From positions 1-57,782 of the forward strand of contig JAUCBJ010006381.1 in NCBI GenBank assembly GCA_032718475.1: a stretch of 57,782 bases of DNA. Direction: 5' to 3'. The DNA is from Nemertoderma westbladi. Lineage: Eukaryota > Xenacoelomorpha > Nemertodermatida > Nemertodermatidae. The position numbers and the translations under genes were made by a program. Below the pieces are notes generated by a model. It did no database searches and was not told where the DNA came from. It saw only the letters and a program-made list of their open reading frames with translations. Below, piece after piece: positions 22,301 through 32,000 of this stretch; within the stretch, counting starts at the first letter, position 1, and every line of letters starts with the position of its first letter.

Positions 22301-24927
22301 ACGACGGCGAAAGCCAAGTTTCTCAAGAAGAGGACAGCGGGAAAGATACTGAGCGATCTTACTACGTTGACAAAACCTCAAAAGATGTAAGTAAATACAA
22401 GGCTCGAAACAACGATAGGAGAGAACAGGTTGCCAAGACCCCTCCTCAGTCTCCTAACAGAATGCACCGAAGAAAACCCGAAGAAAAAACGAGAGTGCAT
22501 CAAGTTACCCAAGGTAAAGTGAGTAACATAAAACCTAACTGTGCGCTGTGCGACGGGACCCACCGTTTGAGTACGTGTGCTGAATTTCTAAAGAAATCCC
22601 TTGTAGACAGACGTGCAGTTGTGTGGGATAAGCGGTTATGCTATAATTGCCTCAGACCAGGACACCAACGGCGAACCTGTTACTCCGACATAAAGTGTGC
22701 AAAGTGTGGCGCAAAACATCACATCTTGTTACACAGTGAGTTCGAACGAGACAAACCGAGTCAGGTAAGTGAGCCCGAACTACATGTCCAATTCAGTGAT
22801 GTAAACGACACTGATCAGGAGTCTGAGATGGAAGGATTCTATACTGACGAATTCTCCGACGCCAACGAATCCTGTTATCTAATCAATACCGCAGTGTATC
22901 GAGCACTTACTTATGAAAAGGACACCAACAATGAGTTTCCCCCAACTACTTTTGCCAAACAACCATCTTGGAAAGCTCCAACTTCCAACGTAGGAATCAG
23001 AGAATTTCCTGTAGTGCAGGTAAGAGTTCACGGTCTTAACAAAAGTTACATAGTGAACGCCCTCCTTGACTCCGGCAGCACAGGAACATTCATCGATCAA
23101 GAATTAGCCGAAGATATCTTTGCTGGACAACCCAAATTCCGGACTAAATTGTATATGTCAGGAATTATGCAGGTTTGGAAATCTACCCTAACGGCAGATT
23201 ACTATGTAGGTGTGTTGTCCACCCCCCAGGATAAGTTAGGGGCACAAGGTATAAGGTCGGTAAAAATGGTGGCTATAAAGAACTTCGCTACTACTCAAGC
23301 AGACCTTTATAATTGGGACGAAGATGAGAGCATCCAACATCTTGAGATACCTCGATTCCAGACAGATTATCCTGGAGTGCAAATCCTCATCGGCCAAAAC
23401 GCGCACGAGGCGCTCGAAACATTAGAGAAACGGCCTGCTCAACCGCAGCCACTGCAAACCTATGCAGTAAGAACTAGAGTAGGTTGGTACTTTACTGGCC
23501 CTTCCCGCAGGACTCTCGAGGAGAGAATGCCACAAGAACAAACATATCAAGTACACGATTGGGAAGTGGAGAGCAGTGAGGTGGACGAACTAACTGAGGG
23601 AACACCATACTCCTCAGATAATGACGACATCTACCAACTCTTCGATGAAGAGAACACCATCGACCTACTTACAGAAAACCAAACTTGGAAAAGTCAGGTG
23701 AACCTATGTCAACTGATTCACCCATCGGAACCCATCGCTTACAATGACGAACTAAACGATGAGATAGAGCGCTACAACGCTAGAACTCGGGACGAACTAG
23801 CCGTACGATTCTTTACTCAGGAACTGGTAGAGCCCAATTCATATGATAAGGCTCTATCGATAGAAGAAGAAAGAGCCAAGCAAATCCAGGAAACAACTAC
23901 ACGTTTTTTAAAGGACCAAGGTAGGTATGAAATCGGCCTACCATTTCGAAAACGAGAACCTAGATTTATAAATAACCGACCTTTGGCAGAGAAAAGAATC
24001 GCTCAATTACATCGACGACTTACAGCTAATGCTTCAGCGAAAGAAATGTACCAAACTCAGCTGAAGAAATTTATAACAAAGGGATACGCGGAGCGAGTAC
24101 CGGAAGGAACACCAGTGACTGAGAGAACGTATTATTTAACACATCATTACGTTCCCAAACCCGGTAAACCCCATGAAGTAAGAGTCATATTTGATGGCTC
24201 CGCTCTATATATGGGCCAATCCCTTAATTCCGAGTTGTTACCAGGACCCAACTTACTCCAATCTTTGTTGGGAATACTATTAAGATTAAGACAATATTCC
24301 ATCGCGTTCGCCTCTGATATAGAAGGAATGTTCTTACAAGTCAAGGCGCTGGATAGAGATAGAGACAGCCTGAGATTTCTATGGTGGCCTGAAGGAGACC
24401 TCAACCAGAAACCGGTAGAGTACTGGATGACCATCCAGGCTTTTGGGATCATATCAAGCCCTTCCAACGCCTGCTCCGTGGTGCGAACCACTGCGAATGA
24501 TAACCGAGACTCCTTCTCCAAAGAAGTGATAGACAACATAAAACGCAATATATACATGGACGACAATTTAAGGTCCCTTCCATCAGTAGAAGAAGCCATA
24601 GCTGTCGCGAAAGGAACGGTAGAGTGTTTGAAAAGAGGTGGATTTCGACTGACGAAATTCACTAGCAACTCCCGTGAGTTTCTGGAAGCCATACCGGTAG
24701 AAGATCGCGGAGCGAAAGACCTAGACTTAATAAAGGACGATCTTCCTGAAACCAAGACGCTAGGCTTGAAGTGGGACACTGAAAGAGACATCCTGTTTTT
24801 TCAGTTAAAACAGCGAGATAATCCAGTTCGGACCAAACGGATTTGTTTAAGTATCCTGAGCACTTATTTCGACCCATTGGGATTTATTAGCCCAGTTATA
24901 TTGATTGCTCGGAGTTTAGTACAATAA
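19384..24927 (+). CDS. BEL-1 Gag-protease-RT (first part of Gag-Pol)
   Basis: 1847 codons, open throughout, starting MSDTQQN. The N-terminal 350 residues are unassigned and helix-rich. Residues about 360-460 are an Ala/Glu/Arg-rich coiled coil with repeated AEAERKAA units. A BEL-type Gag core (DUF1759-like) lies at about 774-940 (VKFNGDEMKWLPFNEYYKDS and following). Zinc knuckles are at about 1053-1115 (CALCDGTHRLSTC, CYNCLRPGHQRRTC, CAKCGAKHHILLH). The retropepsin site LLDSGSTGTFID has its Asp at 1229. RT follows (RVIFDGSALYMGQSLNSELL, FASDIEGMFLQVKAL), with YMDD at 1724-1727. The ORF ends in TAA immediately after the RT region; the same frame continues at 24928, so a single nonsense change, not a gene end, is likely. 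In an element without this stop the product would be one Gag-Pol polyprotein, cut by its protease in the particle. Confidence 0.93.
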   Translation: MSDTQQNLSDSLIDTTICDTDRSVERLRKEFSSPPTERKVIPPVVVSDPKLIQHRRSIIGTRAQVKRNQEAAAPQQQQPSQETCSQRSDSSSSSDTVELTPERGLQMAATAYSDPLLTLPAAVLTTILIAVEEHQADWARNKRATQDNYAGYAREELMSIVESQWNFPGPGLPLDLSEATWEDIHRMGVAKDTMDPAVWKRSAAGYVQGFFGSLEKLEEQLFRQPQGPQEQEELLYQVRERTLRIRLILSAFEETSKRRQDTSLQVAVKTWFQRVGLQVQETDQWKSQLSERLTYEEPTDATLSQVEGEETSEKPRTRDAIDIYLSDYQRFLGDEELRRRLSGLSPNSEGTQRVLDSIDAEMLAANQAEFDEKLRLARVQEEKVKKRRIEEQKAAATAEAEAERKAAAVEVEAERKAAAAEAKAERAVAEAERRASEQTTQLELENLQETQDNINKQLTARQMQMMRRSTPKRQGYTSSEESETTDPEGGGNRSRLSRRRKTSHRHKLPDLPPAVKRQLASTDLGSTEPIDQTVQVKRLPTIVDEPEIIRPVVPKVTSVLETSVLPELHSKFPLHSTTLPVPGRTVHENIPVLEAEREIKDLSPVVPRQPATMLATPASAVEWVEEGRRGMNLLLGQMQETVHQLKGTVRESRAELQEVQQSIALERDKLVNIQKGIPIPPVTLCQPVRSEILHSQGVEPTRIYTASEVETPIANPIKGDYRPVINDIPYRPDTDPRNLYTDNSILNNTMAQESFTRQMARTEARQAVKVGEIVKFNGDEMKWLPFNEYYKDSIQNSVLSNGEKLRFLIKCLEGPPKLMALKFIGHPEGLRQVWDTLNIRYGNKDNIAKYLYAKLVAPRHFLSSGIIEFSDEIQEICRQLDWLGKSHEYQSSMVIGAVVSTLPKGGVCTRWDKKVLYMNEQQRRSPTMADLMSFLDGEVKLQLIKQSREKTSENKVSEKPASRRRITPVCYTDDGESQVSQEEDSGKDTERSYYVDKTSKDVSKYKARNNDRREQVAKTPPQSPNRMHRRKPEEKTRVHQVTQGKVSNIKPNCALCDGTHRLSTCAEFLKKSLVDRRAVVWDKRLCYNCLRPGHQRRTCYSDIKCAKCGAKHHILLHSEFERDKPSQVSEPELHVQFSDVNDTDQESEMEGFYTDEFSDANESCYLINTAVYRALTYEKDTNNEFPPTTFAKQPSWKAPTSNVGIREFPVVQVRVHGLNKSYIVNALLDSGSTGTFIDQELAEDIFAGQPKFRTKLYMSGIMQVWKSTLTADYYVGVLSTPQDKLGAQGIRSVKMVAIKNFATTQADLYNWDEDESIQHLEIPRFQTDYPGVQILIGQNAHEALETLEKRPAQPQPLQTYAVRTRVGWYFTGPSRRTLEERMPQEQTYQVHDWEVESSEVDELTEGTPYSSDNDDIYQLFDEENTIDLLTENQTWKSQVNLCQLIHPSEPIAYNDELNDEIERYNARTRDELAVRFFTQELVEPNSYDKALSIEEERAKQIQETTTRFLKDQGRYEIGLPFRKREPRFINNRPLAEKRIAQLHRRLTANASAKEMYQTQLKKFITKGYAERVPEGTPVTERTYYLTHHYVPKPGKPHEVRVIFDGSALYMGQSLNSELLPGPNLLQSLLGILLRLRQYSIAFASDIEGMFLQVKALDRDRDSLRFLWWPEGDLNQKPVEYWMTIQAFGIISSPSNACSVVRTTANDNRDSFSKEVIDNIKRNIYMDDNLRSLPSVEEAIAVAKGTVECLKRGGFRLTKFTSNSREFLEAIPVEDRGAKDLDLIKDDLPETKTLGLKWDTERDILFFQLKQRDNPVRTKRICLSILSTYFDPLGFISPVILIARSLVQ

Positions 24928-27446
24928 ATGTGGCTTGAAAACCACTCATGGGACGATCCGCTTAAGGGGGAATTGTTAAAGAAATGGATGAAATGGGAAG
25001 ATTCTCTACCTGCCATCGAGAACTTTATAATTTCCCGTGCATATTTTGGCCATGTTCTTCCTACGTATTCCTATCAACTCCATGTGTTTGGAGACGCCAG
25101 CGACATGGGAATAGGTATAGTAGCATATCTGCGAGTCGAAACTCCGGATGGGATCAAAGTCGCCTTGGTTACCTCTAAGGCATTGATTAACAACAAGTTA
25201 AAGGTTCCTCGAGCGGAGTTAAAGGCAGCTTTATACGCTACAGCCATCGGCCGGAACGTAACGGAACAAATCGACTATCCACTGGAGAAAACGGTTTATT
25301 GGACCGACGCTTTACTTGTGTTGGAGTATCTCACCAATGAAGTCTGTCAGTTTAGCGTTTTTGTTACTAACCGAGTAGCTATTATTCTTAGTCGCACAAA
25401 GATAGATCAATGGAGACATTGCCCTGGTACGATTAATCCAGCCGACATCGCCTCCAGGGGAGCAACTCCACAGGAACTGATAGATACTCCAGATTGGTTG
25501 GGTGGACCCGACTTCCTGAGCAAGGAAGAGGATGAATGGCCTCCTCACCTTACTACGGCAGAGATTAGACAAGCCAAGGGAGCGGAGACCGTCAAACCTA
25601 AAACCCGGGCGAGTAAATCGAAGTTATTTAAACCGACTATCGATCTATCTGTATTACATACTTCCGGGAATGATGTTTCGGATCCACAATCCCTCAACAC
25701 AAATAAGTCTGTTGTGGAAATTAGAGATAGAGATTGGAAATCTGGAATACCAGACGTCTCGCAAGGAATCTCACCCATGCTGCAGAGAGCAATGCATCAT
25801 TACAGTTCCTGGAATCGGCTCTGTAAAGCCGTCACATATTTAAGACGATGTTTTCATCATCACTACTCCAGGACGAAGACCACTAGTGATCACGCTCCAT
25901 TGACATCTGCACAAGTTCATGTTATTAAGAATTTACCCAAATATAAGATATCTGATCGTTTTCTAAAAGAGAAAATTAGTCACCAGAAATAAATAGAATG
26001 AAGAAACAAATAAGCAGATACTGAGACTCCTGCAATGCTACGAGGATTCCGAAAAGTACTTCCTGTTGTTGAGAAATCCGCAGATGCGCTTAATGGATCG
26101 ATTCTCGAGCACAATGATAGATGGGTTAATACGTGTTGGAGGAAGACTCACCAACGCGCCCTTATCCTTTGACACCAAATTCCCCATACTTATTAGAAAT
26201 CTTGAAGTACAAATCAAGATGATTGTAGACGTTCACGGTAAACTTTATCATGCTGGTAGAGAACGAATTCTTAGCGAAATTCGAACTCGCTATTATTTTG
26301 ATAAACCCCGTAGAGCTCTGAACCAAGTTCTTAGGAACTGCATACCCTGTAGGAAAGCATTCAGTAGGCCTTTAACACAGCGAGAGGCAGAATTACCTAG
26401 GGAACGAGTAAGCTTCTATGAACCACCTTTTACTAATACTGGTGTAGATTTATTTGGCCCTATTGAAGTATATCATGCAAGGACTATAGTCAAGAGATGG
26501 TGTGTCATCTTCGTGTGCATGACTTGTAGAGCCATCCATCTCGATATGGTAAACGATCTATCTACTAACAGCTTCGTCTTAAGTTTACGACGACAGATCG
26601 CTCGCTTCGGGACGAGTAATACCATGAGATCGGATAAAGGAACGAACTTCATACGTGCCAAAAAACGAGATACAGGCTTACGTGAAGGACTGGAACCAAA
26701 GACAGGTGGACGACCAGCTAAGGATAACAGCGTCTAGCTGGACCTTCAACGCTGCCGACGCCCCTTGGTGGGGATGAAGTTGGGAGAGATTAATTCGAAG
26801 TGTCAAAACCGCATTTCACTTTATAGTGCCATGCCGCGCGTATCTCACCGACGAACTTTTGCGGACGTTAATGGAGGAAATCGCTGCCTATCTCAACGAG
26901 AGACCGCTTATGCCAGTCTCATCGAGTCCCGATTCCCTGGAAGCGCTAACACCCGCGCACTTCCTACTGAAGAAACCTGTAGCCATGCTCCCACGATCGG
27001 AGATTGCCGACGGAGACGAATACTGCCGTCGAACTTGGCAACTTATGCAGTTGCTATCCCGTCGTTTCGCTGACCATTTCGAGAAACATTATCTGCCCAC
27101 GCTACAACTTCGAACTAAGTGGTTTGCGCAGCAAGAAAACGTCAGCGCCGGAGATATGGTGCTTATTGTAGATCCAGACCTCCCACGTAAACGGTGGCAG
27201 ACAGGTCGTATCATCGAGACACACATTTCAGATGATGGTTTAGTACGCTCAGTAGAACTCATCGTCATGCGGCGTAACTTCAAGAAGCCAGGCATCATCT
27301 TTGAGACGCAACAACTCAATCGCCCAGTTGGTCGTTTATGTTTACTGGAAAGAGACAGAGAACTCTCTGGAAACTACGGAAGGCAAGACACTCTTCCCAC
27401 GACCACCTCCCTAATTCCTCAAACATCTAGGGACTCCCTAACGTGA
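24928..27446 (+). pseudogene. BEL-1 RNase H and integrase, disrupted
   Basis: Continuation of Gag-Pol after the TAA. RNase H-like segment: LHVFGDASDMGIGIVAYLR near 25078, then TVYWTDALLVLEYL and CPGTINPADIASRG. A frameshift near 25990-26020 is followed by the integrase zinc module (DVHGKLYHAGRERIL, CIPCRKAF) and the core: NTGVDLFGPIEV (Asp), MRSDKGTNFIRAK (Asp). An A-run near 26660 shifts the frame again, and an in-frame TGA sits just before SWERLIRSVK, which holds the catalytic Glu. The C-terminal part (LTPAHFLLKKPVAML, WFAQQENVSAGDMVLIVDP, GRLCLLERDRELSG) is open to 27446. All catalytic residues remain, but the frame is broken at least three times, so this copy cannot make integrase. Confidence 0.92.
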
Positions 27447-29068
27447 TACGTCTGGAGTGGGTGTATGACTATATTGTTTTATCTATTTTATTATATTTTT
27501 ATATGCGAACTTTATTATGTACTTTATTATAATCGTTTTTATTCAATTTTATTTAGTAGAATGTTATTTTAGTATTATTTAGTAGATTAGTGCAATATAT
27601 TAGTGTTTATTACGTACGTAATTACTTATAATATATATTTAGTGCGACGGCGAGAAATAATTTTTTCTCTTTCCTTACTGTCCGTATCATATTATAAATA
27701 CGTGACTACAGTAAGATGAAATGTCCGTACTTCTTAAAGTACAATAAAGCCACTACTATATTCAAGTATTATTGGTAGGCAGAGTATTAGGAATGCAAAG
27801 TTCAGATCCTCGTGTCTCGGCTAAGCCAAGCTCTGGGTAGACCTTGGAAACGACTTGCCTCTTCACACTGACATTGCTTCGTGCGATATTGCTCTTCTAC
27901 CTTATATTAAATAATACATATAGTAGCGTGATGTCCCTCTAACAGTAGCGTAAAACGCAAATAAATCTGTTAAACCTTTTGACCATCTGTAATTCTAGTC
28001 GATTAAGATATCGCGGCACCCACCGATATACTTGAAAGACAAATTCTAGAATCAATGGTTAACGTCCCCAGACAAGTTCTGGAATAAATCGGTGCCCATC
28101 TTAAATATTAATTTAATATTTATTAAAATCTGTAAAATTCAGATCCGTTAACAATTCTAGTCGATTAAGATATCGTAGCACTTCCCGATACTCTTAAAAG
28201 ACAAATTTCATAGAATTAAGGATCCTATGTCCCCAGACCTGCTCTGGAATCAAATTGTGTCAATTTTAACATCAAATAATAAAATTCACGGGAATAAATT
28301 TAAATTCATATTTTTAAATGAATTTCATAAATTGTCATTTTGTACAATTTATTACATTCCCAAAATTCCATTAATTAATAGATCATGGGAGCGGAGATTC
28401 ATCCTATTGAGTGTATTAGAGTGCGAGAATCTCCAACATATAGTCAATAGCCGATAAAATTAACAAAATCATGCATAAAGAGGATATTGACAATTAAAGA
28501 ATTATTATTAAATAGCATCCCAGATCTGTATGCATGAGAATTACCCTAATTCTACCGCTAGCATTCCATAATGTCACCATAGCAACACCCACGCTAGAAT
28601 TAGAAGCAAGTTAAAAGAACAATAGAAAGCTTGACACATTGCATAGCATAGAGAATATAGCACACTGTTAGTATCCAAGGATACACAGTAATAAAGTGAC
28701 ATTCTGGAAGGCACTGACTAACGGACAAATGGCCTGTGTGTGTGCAGTTGTTGACAGTTGTGTGGAATTTGTGCGTTTATAGGTGAATGTTACTGCTAAA
28801 GTATGTTTACAGTAGCTAGTCGCAATTGTAAAAATAGCCCAACTCTCCTATAGAAAGAACCTAAGTGGATCCAAGCCTTTGGGACGGACAGTGGAGTGAC
28901 TTGTGCCGGTTATCGTTGTCGTGCTGTTGCTACATGTTGGCGTAAACACCGCGACGACGGTACATCGGCGCTGAGAATCCCACTGTCCGGGGGCAAAGAA
29001 AAGTAGGCAGCGACGCCCGCTCGCCTAAATACAAACTTATTTGATATTAATAAACTCAGATAGCAGAT
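27447..29068 (+). other. BEL-1 non-coding spacer between pol and the additional ORF
   Basis: 1.6 kb of AT-rich DNA without a supported ORF. A partly conserved unit of about 160 bp is duplicated: AATTCTAGTCGATTAAGATA occurs at 27991 and 28153, each followed about 80 bases later by a GTCCCCAGAC phrase. The last 300 bases become more GC-rich and could hold a promoter or splice acceptor for the next ORF; neither is clear. Confidence 0.6.
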
Positions 29069-32000
29069 ATGACGGAGTTAATAGAAGATGATCTTGGTAT
29101 TAGGGAGCGATATACTCTACCTTTACAAGCATTTGTGGATAGCTTAATACACGGTGAAGCCGATCCAACCATTACGGAGGACGATGGTCGTTATATCGAA
29201 CCGCCGATGTCCCAAGAGCAACTTGCGCGTGAATTGGACTATCGAAAATTCACCACTCGCTATATGAATCGTAATGGTACGTATATGGACTTCCTAACGA
29301 CCGGCCATCCTATCGATTTACATGATACGGACGATGTAGATACAGAAAGGGAAATGGTTTTATTTAAATATCATACCCAGCGGAGTCGTAACGATAAACC
29401 GAGAATAGATCACGAAAATTCTATTCGTAATAGACTGGAAAGAGAAAACGTTGAAGAACCAGATAAACGCATCGACTTCAACGAATACTTAGAATTTTTG
29501 AGAGAAACCTATCTCAACGTCGCTAGTCAGCAGAACTTAGAGATTCGATATCCTCAAGGTATCCATCACGACCCTGTGGTAGAACTCAAACGGCTCTATT
29601 TCACTATGATGTATCTTACCGCCGATCGCCCACTACCTGTTATCCCGGATAGTTTTGAGCAAATGGAAGAATATTGCAAAACTGGAGAACGTTCACCTGC
29701 GTTTCCTCTACAGGACATACGTCTTTGGTATTATTGTGACGAATGCCCTAGACCCAACCAACAAACTGAAAGACACAAACATCCGCGGAGACGTTGCGCT
29801 AAACATAGTTTTACGCGTTACACTTACGGGAGTTTCGAGCGAAACCTGTTCGACGTACCGCCCACGATCGCTCGTCTTAAACGATCACTGAATAAACCCA
29901 TGATCAGAGTTCCGGAATACTCGGTCAGGCCTCCTCATTCCCTAGTGAGACCTCAAACTCTTGATCCTAACAGTATCACTGATCCTCCCGAACTATATTC
30001 CCTGTTCAAAGACTTAGTGTTACCCGAACAACTAATCGGTGGTGCTCCGGTAGTGGGTTCGTTAGACATCCGCCCATCCTACTTAGCCGGATTGGGACGC
30101 GGGCAACTAATATCGCCCTTTGATCCTTACAATCGTCCAGGATTAAACCCGATACAACCCGCCACGGAAGTCGAGGAGAGCGTTATAAGAAACGCTTTAG
30201 ACGCCATTCGACAGAAAATCGGAAAGGGAACACAAGATTGTTTAGAGAAACGTAAATTACAACAACAAGTCCAATCGGTGAAGGAGTTAGCCTTGCCACA
30301 GTTCGATAGAGAAATCCAAAACCTCGAGGAAGACATCGAGCTTGGACGCACGTATTCTCTACAAGAATTTTTAGATGAACGCTTACAGAGACAAGCGGAA
30401 GAAAATCTAATCGAAGAGAAACACACGAAACTGGAAGAAAGAGAAGAAGCCGCTTTAGCCCAACCTGAAGCTCAAATCCTCATGACGGACCTCTACTCTA
30501 AAACCGTTCGTCATCCCTCTATGATTCCACATTTCGGAGACAAGCTCTTCGCGACGATACAACCTCAACCGGTTGATATCAGTACAGGATCGCAAAACCT
30601 TATCGCTGACGCCCCTATGTTACAGCGTCCGCCGATCGAGGCCGCTCGTGTTGACGGTATACTCGTTGAACCTCCGGACAATCGAGCGGATCTTGTCCGT
30701 CGTATGGTACACGATGTCAACATACGCGCTAGACCTTTACAGAACTCGTTTTACGGGATTAAAGACCACCCTTATTACGTTAATCTGACTCAATATTATA
30801 TGGTAAAACCAGAAGACCCGACACATGATTTAAAGTTTCTACCACTAATAAATCCTCTGGACATTGTCGAACTCGAACAATTGCAGAAACATCTGGATCA
30901 GTTAGTAAAGGTAAACTCATTTAGAAAACCATATAACATTTCTCGAATCGAGAAAGATATAGAACCTCCTTATAACCTCGATGGATTTATTAAAACTCGA
31001 TTAGTCCATTGGAATCTAGATGTATTATTTGAAGAAGAGAAAATACCAAGATATGGAAATGTGGAGACGTATACCACTCGGCATATGAAGTATAGTGATC
31101 TCCCTGACGCTAACCAATGCGCCACCTTGTGGCATCCAGTAGGGATGACCCTAGAGAACGCCACCAAGGAGTGGAATGAAACTCTTAATGTTATTGAGAT
31201 GTATGGAGTTGTCACCTACGATAATGAAGGTAGCGTTCCGGTCGGAGAGCTAGGAACTACGCGCATGATCCACATCCGCGGATTAGCTGGTTCTACCCAC
31301 GTGTTTACTCGAGCGTGTTCCGACTTGATTGATTATTCTTTTGAAACTCTCACCGAAACACAAAAGAATCTCCGACATGGACAATTCGAACTCGCGCAGC
31401 GTTACGTCATTGACACCGAACGCAAACCGGCCATGGGCATCGATGGATCGATGTTACCCCAGCCCGTACTAGAGATGCTGTTCAACGAAAGAATCCTTAA
31501 AATCGGCTCAGCTGTTTATGGAGATCTCCAAAACGACTTTCGGAATATGGAGGACATCCCATACCCTTTCGTTGATACTCAGCTGATTGCTCCCTGGGCA
31601 GAAGGTCGAGGTTTCTTCCGCACCATGTATGCTAATACGTCTAGCAACATTACCAAGGTGCAACGAACTTCCATCGGACATCTTGCCTTTCAGGAATACG
31701 GATGGAATTTCAAAGTCGGAAATCCCATTAACTATCAACAGGTATACGGAGACCATTATTCTCGATTATACTTTGATGGACCATTGACCGCACCTGGCGC
31801 CGTGTATAGCTTCATGAGTGTTCCACTCCGTCCCTCCTTAGCTATATACACGATCTTTGAAAACACCGCACTTGCCGGTTGGCTAGCCGATGTGTGCAGT
31901 CGTACTATACGCGCCCATCCATTAATACTTGGGACCAAACTCGCTAAACTAGATGAACATAATAAATTCATCCGTTTCGAATGTTTCCGGAGATTTTTAA

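Noticed and set aside
24925-24927. BEL-1 stop in pol as programmed readthrough
   Set aside because: The BEL-2 stop is at a different place (about 45746) and BEL-1 pol carries further breaks, so ordinary mutation is more likely.
26140-26160. Copy of the BEL-2 20-nt motif in BEL-1
   Set aside because: Only GGAAGACTC matches, and it encodes the conserved VGGRL integrase-linker block, so the match is due to protein conservation.
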